Shown here: piece after piece, positions 1 to 5,595 of the stretch
Position numbering within the stretch: position 1 is the stretch's first letter
Layout: every line of letters begins with the position of its first letter
Assembly (NCBI GenBank): GCA_000715855.1
Contig: KL571200.1
Location: forward strand, 2,580-13,981
Source: Actinoplanes liguriensis
GTDB taxonomy: Bacteria > Actinomycetota > Actinomycetes > Mycobacteriales > Micromonosporaceae
Direction: 5' to 3'
Length of the DNA: 11,402 bases
The notes under the pieces: model-generated
The model's database searches: none
Seen by the model: only the letters and a program-made list of their open reading frames with translations
What the model was told of the DNA's origin: nothing
Made by a program: the position numbers and the translations under genes

Positions 1-59
1 GTCCCCGCGGGAGCGGCGGTCTGGACCACAGCGGAGAAAGGCAATGAAGATTTTGAAGT
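1..59 (+). repeat. Left copy of terminal inverted repeat: structured leader, SD and ATG
   Basis: This stretch matches the reverse complement of 11341-11400. By hand alignment there are 52 identical columns out of 60, with one single-base gap. The two most conserved blocks are the first 19 bases (containing CCCCGCGGGAGCGG) and GGACCACAGCGGAG at 23-36. A third block spans the ATG and the next four codons. GTCC at 1-4 can pair with GGAC at 23-26, and CCGC with GCGG inside it, so the RNA could fold. Similarity stops at about base 59. Both copies point into the window. Whether it is an RNA element, a promoter/leader or part of a larger dispersed repeat cannot be settled here. Confidence 0.75.
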
Positions 60-112
60 CAGCCCTGAGCCGGCGCCGGAAAGCGGGGCGGCCGCGGCAC
101 GGATTGTCCTGA
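44..112 (+). CDS. Putative 22-aa basic micro-peptide in the left repeat copy
   Basis: I do not recognise this product. ATG at 44 is preceded by GGAG at 33-36 (7-nt spacing) and opens a 22-codon frame, MKILKSALSRRRKAGRPRHG plus two residues, ending with TGA at 110-112. The peptide is rich in Arg and Lys. The first five residues are the same as in the micro-ORF of the right copy (11330-11356), and the one base change among those codons is synonymous (ATT/ATC). A hairpin with a T-run begins directly after the stop, so the leader, ORF and terminator look like a complete mini-transcript. It could be a leader peptide, a small regulatory peptide, or a chance ORF inside a structured RNA. Length alone gives no coding support. 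Confidence 0.3.
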   Translation: MKILKSALSRRRKAGRPRHGLS

Positions 113-153
113 GTTCGCGTCGGGAGGCGTCACGCTGAAGTGCGAACGTTTTT
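113..153 (+). terminator. Hairpin plus T-run after the 22-aa micro-ORF
   Basis: GTTCGC at 113-118 pairs with GCGAAC at 142-147, extendable by one G-U pair, and is followed by TTTTT at 149-153. It starts at the base after the micro-ORF stop codon. The loop is long (about 22 nt, with a small internal GCG/CGC pairing), so the structure is modest. The T-run downstream is unusual for this GC-rich sequence and supports a rightward intrinsic terminator. Confidence 0.45.
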
Positions 154-213
154 GATCTTGCGGCGGGATGGATGCGGCCGTGACGCGGAGTGCGTGAGCT
201 GTGCTGGAAAAGG

Positions 214-243
214 GTGAAGCCGCGACCGGGGCCGCGGCTTCAC
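214..243 (-). terminator. Terminator hairpin downstream of psd
   Basis: GTGAAGCCGCG at 214-224 is the exact reverse complement of 233-243, giving an 11-bp stem with an 8-nt loop. It lies 18 nt past the psd stop. In the leftward direction it is followed by CCCTTTTCC, a weak U-run. It also faces the rightward mini-transcript at the window's left edge, so it may stop transcription from both sides. Confidence 0.75.
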
Positions 244-260
244 GCTCTGATCAATGACGG

Positions 261-1505
261 TCAGCGCCAGCGTGCGATGACCGTGGCCCCGCCGATCACG
301 CGCTCGTCGACGCTGACCAGTGCCTCTGCTTGGTCGGCCGGGAGGTAGACGTCGGTGCGGGAGCCGAAGCGGATCAGGCCGAAGCGCTCGCCCTTGGCGA
401 CCAGTGTGCCGACCGGGGCGCGCTGCACGATGCGGCGGGCGATCAGGCCGGTGCGCTGGGCGACGACGACCGTGCCGCGCTCGGTGTCCAGCACCGTGTA
501 CGCCGCGACGTTGTGCTCGGCGGCCGCGGTGGCGGCGTTGGCGTAGCCGCCCTCCTCGACGAAGTAGTCGGCGACACGACCGGCGACGGGGGAGCGGTTG
601 ACGTGCACGTCAAAAACGGACAGGAAGACCGCGATGCGCAGGAACTCGCCGGGGCCGAAGCGGTCGTCGCGCATCCGCTCGACGGAGAGGACCTTGCCGT
701 CCGCGGCGGCGACGACGGCCGACGGGTCGGCGGGGACGTCGCGCTCGGGGTCGCGGAAGAACGCGGCGACCGGGGCCGCGGCGAGCGCCGGGATCAGCCA
801 GAGCTTCGACTTCGGGCGGGCGCGGCGGGCGAACGCGGCGAGGCCGAGCGCGATGCCGGCGGCGGCGACGCCGTTCGAGTCGATGTGCATGGTGCGGGTC
901 AGCGGGACGCTCGACGTGCGGAACGTCGGGGCGACGGTCGCGGCGGCCGTCACCTCGGCCGGGGTGAAGCGCAGTTTGTGCACGCGCAGCGGCGGCTGGT
1001 TGCGGACCACCAGGTCGGAGCCGACGCCGAAGAGCGAGCCCTGCCGGAACAGCTCGGCCGCGGCGCCCTGGGTGCGGCCCGGGCCGGCCGGGGTGGCGAT
1101 GCTGAGCACGCCGCCGTCGGTGAGGAGCTTGGTGAGCTTGTCGATCAGGCCGCGGGTGTCCTCGGCGGTGCCGGTCAGCGGCTCACCGACGATGACCACG
1201 TCGGCGGGCTGGGCCTCGTCCAGCGACTCCACGATCTTCACCCGGTCGGCCACCCAACTGCCCAGGCCGGTGATGTGGCCGCGGAGCAGGTCGGCGCTGC
1301 TGTGCTCGCCGGCGATCAGGACCAGGGTGTCTCCCGGCAGCAGCGCCTCGACGGCCGCGGCGACAACCGTCGATGCGTGATCGGCCCCGACCAGCAACGC
1401 GGTGGTGGCCGCGTTCTGCCGGGCGAACTCGGCGGTCAGGGCACGGGCGGCCCGGGCTCCGACGGCCGGAACGGGCGTGGCGGACACGGCGGGGAACTGG
1501 GTCAT
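261..1505 (-). CDS. psd: Phosphatidylserine decarboxylase proenzyme with N-terminal methyltransferase-like domain
   Basis: This enzyme decarboxylates phosphatidylserine to phosphatidylethanolamine at the membrane. It is made as a proenzyme that self-cleaves to create a pyruvoyl group. Of 414 residues, the C-terminal half (about 215-414) is the short-type PSD domain. Visible family motifs are FFRDPERDVP, ADGKV with D269, FDVHVNRSPVAG with H301, and the cleavage site RFGS (G381-S382), so the catalytic Asp, His and Ser are all present. Cleavage would leave a 33-residue pyruvoyl alpha chain. A hydrophobic segment (about 212-250) precedes FFRDPE. Residues about 15-200 resemble a Rossmann/SAM-methyltransferase fold (LLVGADHAST, ADVVIVGEP, LLTDGGVLSIATPAG) but lack a clear GxGxG SAM loop, so this part is probably a degenerate or regulatory domain. 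No good Shine-Dalgarno precedes the ATG; a TATGCT box suggests a leaderless message. In mycobacteria psd is followed by pssA; here a terminator follows instead. Confidence 0.93.
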   Translation of the reverse strand: MTQFPAVSATPVPAVGARAARALTAEFARQNAATTALLVGADHASTVVAAAVEALLPGDTLVLIAGEHSSADLLRGHITGLGSWVADRVKIVESLDEAQPADVVIVGEPLTGTAEDTRGLIDKLTKLLTDGGVLSIATPAGPGRTQGAAAELFRQGSLFGVGSDLVVRNQPPLRVHKLRFTPAEVTAAATVAPTFRTSSVPLTRTMHIDSNGVAAAGIALGLAAFARRARPKSKLWLIPALAAAPVAAFFRDPERDVPADPSAVVAAADGKVLSVERMRDDRFGPGEFLRIAVFLSVFDVHVNRSPVAGRVADYFVEEGGYANAATAAAEHNVAAYTVLDTERGTVVVAQRTGLIARRIVQRAPVGTLVAKGERFGLIRFGSRTDVYLPADQAEALVSVDERVIGGATVIARWR

Positions 1506-1511
1506 TCCGCG

Positions 1512-1517
1512 AGCATA
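1512..1517 (-). promoter_or_regulatory. Possible -10 box for a leaderless psd transcript
   Basis: On the minus strand TATGCT fits the actinobacterial TANNNT -10 pattern. It ends 6 nt before the psd ATG, the distance expected if transcription starts at the ATG itself. The lack of a usable Shine-Dalgarno in front of psd agrees with leaderless translation. No convincing -35 is visible; that position would fall in the loop of the hairpin at 1518-1555. Confidence 0.35.
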
Positions 1518-1555
1518 TTGCCCCGCCCGCGGGGGTCGGTCCGAGGGCGGGGCAA
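1518..1555 (-). terminator. Strong hairpin between the 2-TM protein gene and psd
   Basis: TTGCCCCGCCC at 1518-1528 and GGGCGGGGCAA at 1545-1555 form a perfect 11-bp stem with a 16-nt loop. It begins 4 nt past the stop of the small membrane protein gene and ends 12 nt before the psd ATG. It is probably a terminator of the PspC operon. No U-run follows, so partial read-through into psd is possible. Confidence 0.7.
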
Positions 1556-1559
1556 CGTG

Positions 1560-1958
1560 TCATTTATCCGTTTTGCTGTCGGAGCGCTCGGCGTTGTCGG
1601 GGCGCCCAGCGTTCTCGGGCTGCCCGGCCGGCTCGGGGTGCTCGGCCTCGAACTTGGCGGCCGGGTTCTCCAGCAGCTCCTGGACGATCGAGGCGTGCAC
1701 CTCGGGCGGCAGGTCGCCCGGTGTGGTCTCCACCCGGGTCTCGGCCGCGACCGGCATCGGGGCCGGCTGCTCGCGACGCCCGGAGCTGATCGCCCCGAGC
1801 AGGCCGATCGCCCCGAACAGGATCAGGCCGCCGGCGACCGTCCAGCCCAGCGCGGGCAGGTGCAGCGTGACCACCTGGGAGATCGCCCACCATGTCGCGA
1901 TGAGCAGGAAGAGCAGGCCGAAGGTGAGCGAGACGGCGTCCATCCGATGCGGTTTCAT
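1560..1958 (-). CDS. Small two-TM membrane protein of unknown function, coupled to the PspC gene
   Basis: I do not recognise a named family. The 132 residues contain two clear membrane segments (about 8-29, AVSLTFGLLFLLIATWWAIS, and about 37-58, GWTVAGGLILFGAIGLLGAI). A long hydrophilic, Pro/Glu-rich and probably disordered tail follows, ending in DSKTDK. The ATG overlaps the stop of the upstream PspC/LiaF-like gene (ATGA, 1955-1958), and GGAGGTGAT sits 5 nt upstream of it inside the PspC gene, so the two are translationally coupled. Coupling suggests an accessory subunit of the PspC membrane complex, but this is inference from position only. A strong hairpin lies immediately downstream. Confidence 0.85.
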   Translation of the reverse strand: MKPHRMDAVSLTFGLLFLLIATWWAISQVVTLHLPALGWTVAGGLILFGAIGLLGAISSGRREQPAPMPVAAETRVETTPGDLPPEVHASIVQELLENPAAKFEAEHPEPAGQPENAGRPDNAERSDSKTDK

Positions 1959-3304
1959 CGGATCACCTCCAGGTTTCCGGTGTCGAGGCGCAGGTCGAGC
2001 GCGAGTTTGCCGCCGCCGGAGCCGTCCGCGCCGAGGTCGGTGATCTCCTGCGACTCGGCTTCGGAGCCGCTGTACTCCTGGCCGAAGACCTCGGCGCGAC
2101 CGCCGACCCGGACCTGGGTGGTGGTGTCGACGTTGTCCGGCAGCAGCACGCGCAGCTGGCCGACCTTCATGTTGACGGTGGTGCTCTGATCGGCGCCGGT
2201 GAAGTCGACGCCCCGCAGGTCCAGGGTGACGTTGCCGAGGGTGAACTCGTACGAGTCGGCGACCTCGGCGAGGCCGGCCGGACGGTACACGCTGTCCCGG
2301 AACTCACTGCCCCACTGCTCACTGCCGGTGGAGATCAGCAGGCCGATGCTTGTCACGAAGGCCAGGAAGATCAGCCCGCGGGCCCGGCCGAACCAGGCGC
2401 CGACCAGCAGGCCGAGCGCGATGGTGGTCAGGGCGGCCGCGAAGTACGCCGAGACGGCGACGTTCAGCCCGGCCATGTCGAGCGCGGCCAGCACACCCAT
2501 CACCACGATGATCGCGAAGAACGTCAGCCGGCCCAGGATCGAGCGCTCCTTCGGCGGCTTGGGCGGCTTCGGGGGCTTCGGTGCAACGGGCGGCGGCGGG
2601 TAGCCCGACGAGCTCGCGAACGGGCCGTGCGGCGCGAACGGCGGACGGTAGCCGGACTCGGCCGGCGGCGGCGTCCAGCGGGGCGGTTCGTACGCGGTCA
2701 CCGGTTCTGTGGCCGGTGCGGCCGTGGCCGTGGACTGCTGCGCGAACGCCGCAGTGGGCTCCTCGAACGGCCCCGCCGGACCCGGCCCGGGCGGTGGGGG
2801 CGGGGGCGGCGGAAACGTCCCGGCCGGCGTCCCCCGCTTGATCAGCAGGAACGCGCCGACCAGCACCGCGGCCGCGAGCATGCTGGCCCGGGCGCCGTCG
2901 CTGACCACGAACGAGAAGGTGAGCAGGGCGGCCGCGCCGAGCAGGACGACCGACAACGGCGACATCCCGGACCGGCCCTTGCCCAGCAGCGACTCGACCG
3001 GGGAGGCGGAGTCGCCCTCGGACGGGATGACCAGCCAGCCGATCAGGTAGAACAGCACGCCAGCGCCGCCGAGCACGCCGAGCACCGCGAGCAGCACCCG
3101 CCACAGCACCGGGTCGGTGTTGGTCCGGCGGGCCAGCGCGCCGCAGACGCCGGCGATGTAGCGGCCCTCCCGGGGACGGACCAGCTGCTGACGAGCGAAC
3201 GCGGCCTGCGCCGCGGTGAGCCACGGAGGGATGTTTGCGGAAGGTGCCGGCCCGCCCTCTGGACCGGCACCCGGGGTACGGGGTTCGGCAGCTTCGTCGT
3301 TCAT
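1955..3304 (-). CDS. PspC-domain membrane protein with LiaF-like (ToastRack-type) C-terminal domain
   Basis: A likely envelope-stress sensor or modulator of the divergent two-component system. The 449 residues contain: a PspC domain at about 42-96 (RPREGRYIAGVCGALARR followed by a TM ending FYLIGWLVIPSEGD); two TM segments at about 116-155; a long Pro-rich linker at about 160-255 with eight consecutive prolines and a KPPKPPKPPK run; three TM segments at about 258-325; and a C-terminal beta-rich domain at about 345-449 (YEFTLGNVTLDLRGVDF, GQLRVLLPDNVDTTTQVRVGGRAEVFG) resembling the LiaF C-terminal/DUF2154 family. I chose ATG 3304, which is preceded by AGGATCGAAGG; a GTG at 3328 would add eight residues (MPGRRIEG). 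In Firmicutes LiaF restrains the LiaS kinase, and the adjacent PspC-kinase suggests a similar pairing. The substrate or signal is not visible. Confidence 0.88.
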   Translation of the reverse strand: MNDEAAEPRTPGAGPEGGPAPSANIPPWLTAAQAAFARQQLVRPREGRYIAGVCGALARRTNTDPVLWRVLLAVLGVLGGAGVLFYLIGWLVIPSEGDSASPVESLLGKGRSGMSPLSVVLLGAAALLTFSFVVSDGARASMLAAAVLVGAFLLIKRGTPAGTFPPPPPPPPGPGPAGPFEEPTAAFAQQSTATAAPATEPVTAYEPPRWTPPPAESGYRPPFAPHGPFASSSGYPPPPVAPKPPKPPKPPKERSILGRLTFFAIIVVMGVLAALDMAGLNVAVSAYFAAALTTIALGLLVGAWFGRARGLIFLAFVTSIGLLISTGSEQWGSEFRDSVYRPAGLAEVADSYEFTLGNVTLDLRGVDFTGADQSTTVNMKVGQLRVLLPDNVDTTTQVRVGGRAEVFGQEYSGSEAESQEITDLGADGSGGGKLALDLRLDTGNLEVIR

Positions 3305-3337
3305 GCCTTCGATCCTGCGGCCCGGCACGCCCGAGCC

Positions 3338-3369
3338 GCCTCAGGAGGTGACCCTGAGGCCACCCTGAG
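3338..3369. promoter_or_regulatory. Operator-like repeat cluster in the divergent PspC promoter region
   Basis: GCCTCAG at 3338-3344 and CTGAGGC at 3354-3360 form a 7-bp inverted repeat with a 9-nt spacer. ACCCTGAG occurs twice as a direct repeat (3351-3358 and 3362-3369), offset by 11 bp, about one helical turn. Three half-sites in an 86-bp spacer between divergent PspC genes are what a dimeric NarL/LuxR-type regulator binding both promoters would need. The natural candidate is the response regulator at 4683-5348, acting in autoregulation. This is inference; no binding motif for this regulator is known to me. Confidence 0.5.
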
Positions 3370-3390
3370 ATCCTGCCCCGGGAGATCCCC

Positions 3391-4686
3391 GTGGCCAGGG
3401 CTTGCGGTACGTGTGACGATCGGAGGGTGACGACAACCGCCGCTCCGCCGCAGCCGCGCCGGCTGTACCGCCCGCGCGATCATCGCATCGTGGCCGGCGT
3501 TGCCTCCGGGCTGGCGCGCCACCTGGGCGTTCCGGTGATCGCGGTGCGCATCAGCCTGGTCGTGCTGCTCGGATTCAACGCCCTGGGCCTGCTGCTCTAC
3601 GCGGCCTACTGGGCGGTTCTGCCGCAAGAGGCGCGCAACGACGAGCAGCCGGCCCGCCGTGACTTCGCCGCGCTGGTCCCGTTCGCCGCGATCGGCCTGG
3701 GCGTGGTGCTGCTCCAGGCGCTGGTCTTCGGCGACCAGGTGGCCACCACGGTGGGCTGGATGATCGCGGTCGTCGCGGTCGGCGCCGGGGTGATCTGGCA
3801 CCAGTCCGACCCGAGCCGCCGCGAGCAGTGGACCGACGCGAACGCGCCGTCCGGCTGGATGGCCGCGATCGTCGGCGAGACCGACCGGCGCTCGTTCATG
3901 CTCCGGTTCGTCGGCGGCGGCGTGCTGGTCGCGATCGGCGTGATCGGCGTGGTCGCGATCTACTCACCGGCCGACTCGCTCTCCTCGGTGCTGAACGGGA
4001 TGATCTTCGCGCTCGTCGGCCTGCTCGGCGTCGGTGTGGTGGTGGCGCCGCTGGTCTGGCGGACGTTCGGCCAGCTGCGCGCCGAGCGCGAGGGCCGGAT
4101 CCGTGAGCAGGAGCGGGCCGAGGTGGCCGCGATGATCCACGACCAGGTGCTGCACACGCTGGCCCTGATCCAGCGCAACTCGGCGGACATCAAGGAGGTC
4201 CAGCGGCTGGCCCGCGGTCAGGAGCGCAGCCTGCGTAACTGGCTCTACAAGCCGACCGCCTCGCCGACCGAGCGGTTCGCCGCCGCGCTCGAGCAGGCCT
4301 CCGCCGAGGTCGAGGACACGTATGCGATCAGCGTCGAGACCGTGGTGGTCGGCGACACGCAGTGCGACGAGCGGGTCGCCGCGCTGGTCGCCGCCGCGCG
4401 TGAGGCGCTGGTCAACGCCGCGCGGCACGCCGGGGTGCAGACCGTGTCGCTCTACGCCGAGGTCGAGGCGGACGAGCTCAGCGTCTTCGTCCGCGATCGC
4501 GGCGCGGGTTTCGAGTTGAGCGGCGTGGCCGAGACACGGCACGGCGTTCGTGGTTCGATCATCGGGCGCATGCAGCGCCACGGCGGCCGTGCGGAAATCC
4601 GCAGTGCCCCCGGCAACGGTACGGAAGTGCGCCTCACCCTTCCCGTCCGGGAGAGCGTGACCGCCGGTAAGGAGTCAGCACGATGA
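3391..4686 (+). CDS. PspC-fused sensor histidine kinase
   Basis: Membrane histidine kinase of the NarX/LiaS-type class (HisKA_3 plus HATPase_c), partner of the next gene. With a start at 3391 it has 431 residues. An N-terminal PspC domain spans about 23-80 (RRLYRPRDHRIVAGVASGLA, then a TM ending YAAYWAVLPQEA). Further TM segments lie at about 92-110, 119-136, 170-192 and 202-224. The dimerisation/phosphorylation helix has AAMIHDQVLHTLALIQ with H250-D251. The ATPase domain shows an N-box with N342 (REALVNAARHAG), DRGAGF at 369-374 and RHGVRGSIIGRM. There is no separate extracellular sensor domain, so signal probably enters through PspC and the membrane segments. Start choice is uncertain: GTG 3391 has GGGAG 6 nt upstream, while GTG 3427 has GGAGG directly abutting it but would give a more typical N-terminus (TTTAAPPQPRRLYRPR). 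Confidence 0.92.
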   Translation: MARACGTCDDRRVTTTAAPPQPRRLYRPRDHRIVAGVASGLARHLGVPVIAVRISLVVLLGFNALGLLLYAAYWAVLPQEARNDEQPARRDFAALVPFAAIGLGVVLLQALVFGDQVATTVGWMIAVVAVGAGVIWHQSDPSRREQWTDANAPSGWMAAIVGETDRRSFMLRFVGGGVLVAIGVIGVVAIYSPADSLSSVLNGMIFALVGLLGVGVVVAPLVWRTFGQLRAEREGRIREQERAEVAAMIHDQVLHTLALIQRNSADIKEVQRLARGQERSLRNWLYKPTASPTERFAAALEQASAEVEDTYAISVETVVVGDTQCDERVAALVAAAREALVNAARHAGVQTVSLYAEVEADELSVFVRDRGAGFELSGVAETRHGVRGSIIGRMQRHGGRAEIRSAPGNGTEVRLTLPVRESVTAGKESAR

Positions 4687-5348
4687 CCGAGCCCGTGACA
4701 CAGTCGGCCGGCCGGCTGACCGTCTTCCTGGTGGACGACCACGCGATGTTCCGCGCCGGGGTGCGCGCCGAGCTGGGCCGGCACGTCGAGGTGGTCGGCG
4801 AGGCGAGCACGGTGGCCGAGGCGATCAGCCGGATCGGTGCGATCCAGCCGGACGTGGTGCTGCTCGACGTGCACATGCCGGACGGTGGCGGCCGGGCCGT
4901 GCTGGAGGCGATCCGGCGCACCCATCCGCAGGTCAAGTTCCTGGCGCTCTCCGTCTCGGATGCCGCCGAGGACGTGATCGGCCTGATCCGGGCCGGCGCC
5001 CGGGGCTATGTCACCAAGACCATCTCGCCGGACGAGCTGGCCGCCGCGGTGCGCCGGGTGGCCGACGGCGACGCGGTGTTCAGCCCGCGGCTGGCCGGTT
5101 TCGTGCTGGACGCGTTCGCCTCCCGGCCGGATGTGCCGGTCGCCGATCCGGAGCTGGACCAGCTGACCAACCGGGAACGGGAGGTGCTGCGGCTCCTCGC
5201 GCGGGGTTATGCGTACAAGGAAATCGCCAAAGAGTTGTACATCTCGATCAAGACGGTCGAAACGCACGTGTCCAATGTGCTGCGGAAACTCCAGATGAGT
5301 AACCGTTACGAGTTGTCGCGCTGGGCGGCGGATCGCCGACTCGTCTGA
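4683..5348 (+). CDS. NarL/LuxR-family response regulator
   Basis: A cytoplasmic two-component transcription factor, 221 residues, normal for the NarL/FixJ class. The receiver domain (about 12-130) has the acidic pair D18-D19, phosphoacceptor D62 (VVLLDVHMPDGG), S90 and K112 (GYVTKT). The LuxR-type helix-turn-helix is at about 156-215 (LTNREREVLRLLARG, YISIKTVETHVSNVLRKL). The ATG overlaps the kinase stop codon (ATGA at 4683-4686) and AAGGAG lies 8 nt upstream, so kinase and regulator are made together and are almost certainly cognate. Its probable targets are the divergent PspC genes through the repeat cluster at 3338-3369. No convincing terminator follows within the next 100 bases. Confidence 0.95.
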   Translation: MTEPVTQSAGRLTVFLVDDHAMFRAGVRAELGRHVEVVGEASTVAEAISRIGAIQPDVVLLDVHMPDGGGRAVLEAIRRTHPQVKFLALSVSDAAEDVIGLIRAGARGYVTKTISPDELAAAVRRVADGDAVFSPRLAGFVLDAFASRPDVPVADPELDQLTNREREVLRLLARGYAYKEIAKELYISIKTVETHVSNVLRKLQMSNRYELSRWAADRRLV

Positions 5349-5374
5349 CCCGAGATCGACTGAGCGTCACCGAA

Positions 5375-5386
5375 GATCACATGATC
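5375..5386. promoter_or_regulatory. Palindrome GATCA-CA-TGATC downstream of the response regulator
   Basis: Two 5-bp arms with a 2-nt centre lie 27 nt after the response-regulator stop. The stem is too short and AT-poor downstream to call a terminator. It could be a regulator site in the intergenic region ahead of the transporter operon or a chance palindrome. Confidence 0.2.
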
Positions 5387-5417
5387 GGCTGCGTTGGGTG
5401 TACGTTCGGCCACTACA

Positions 5418-5429
5418 GGGAGTACTCCC
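5418..5429. promoter_or_regulatory. Perfect 12-bp palindrome upstream of the ABC importer operon
   Basis: GGGAGTACTCCC is its own reverse complement. It lies about 64 bases upstream of a TAATAT box and 166 bases upstream of the binding-protein ATG, in a noncoding, relatively AT-richer region. It is a candidate operator for the transporter operon; the regulator is unknown. Confidence 0.35.
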
Positions 5430-5492
5430 AGCTCAGACCAGCCGAATCGGCCAAAAGAACGATCTTTGGGCGTGCGTACGGACGTAAACGGC

Positions 5493-5498
5493 TAATAT
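5493..5498 (+). promoter_or_regulatory. Possible -10 box of the importer operon
   Basis: TAATAT stands out in a GC-rich background and lies in the 247-bp noncoding interval before the operon. A start just downstream would give an mRNA leader of about 90 nt. TTGGGC at 5466-5471 is the nearest -35-like hexamer but its 21-nt spacing is too long, so a standard sigma-70-type promoter is not fully supported. A small palindrome, CTGTG-T-CACAG (5534-5544), would fall within the leader. Confidence 0.25.
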
Positions 5499-5595
5499 CG
5501 GCTTGATAACGGCGCTCTTTGGTTTCAGTGCCCCTGTGTCACAGTGGCAGCTACTCACACAACCCCTCGTGAGCGCCCTTGAAGGAGACACTCCC

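Noticed and set aside
1..26. Resemblance of CCCCGCGGGAGCGG in the terminal repeat to type I-E CRISPR repeats
   Set aside because: Only one copy at each end, no regular spacer array, and no cas genes in the window.
330..2189. 619-codon open frame on the plus strand opposite psd and the 2-TM gene
   Set aside because: Its translation is low-complexity Gly/Asp/Arg/Ala with no domain, and it is antisense to two well-supported genes; long antisense frames are expected in high-GC coding DNA.
261..5348. tRNA, rRNA or classical riboswitch genes
   Set aside because: No cloverleaf, rRNA signature or known riboswitch core was recognised by eye in any noncoding interval; a covariance-model scan was not possible here.
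5503..5595. N-terminal extension of the binding-protein frame
   Set aside because: It would bury the lipoprotein signal peptide; ATG 5596 has AAGGAG at ideal spacing and starts the signal sequence correctly.
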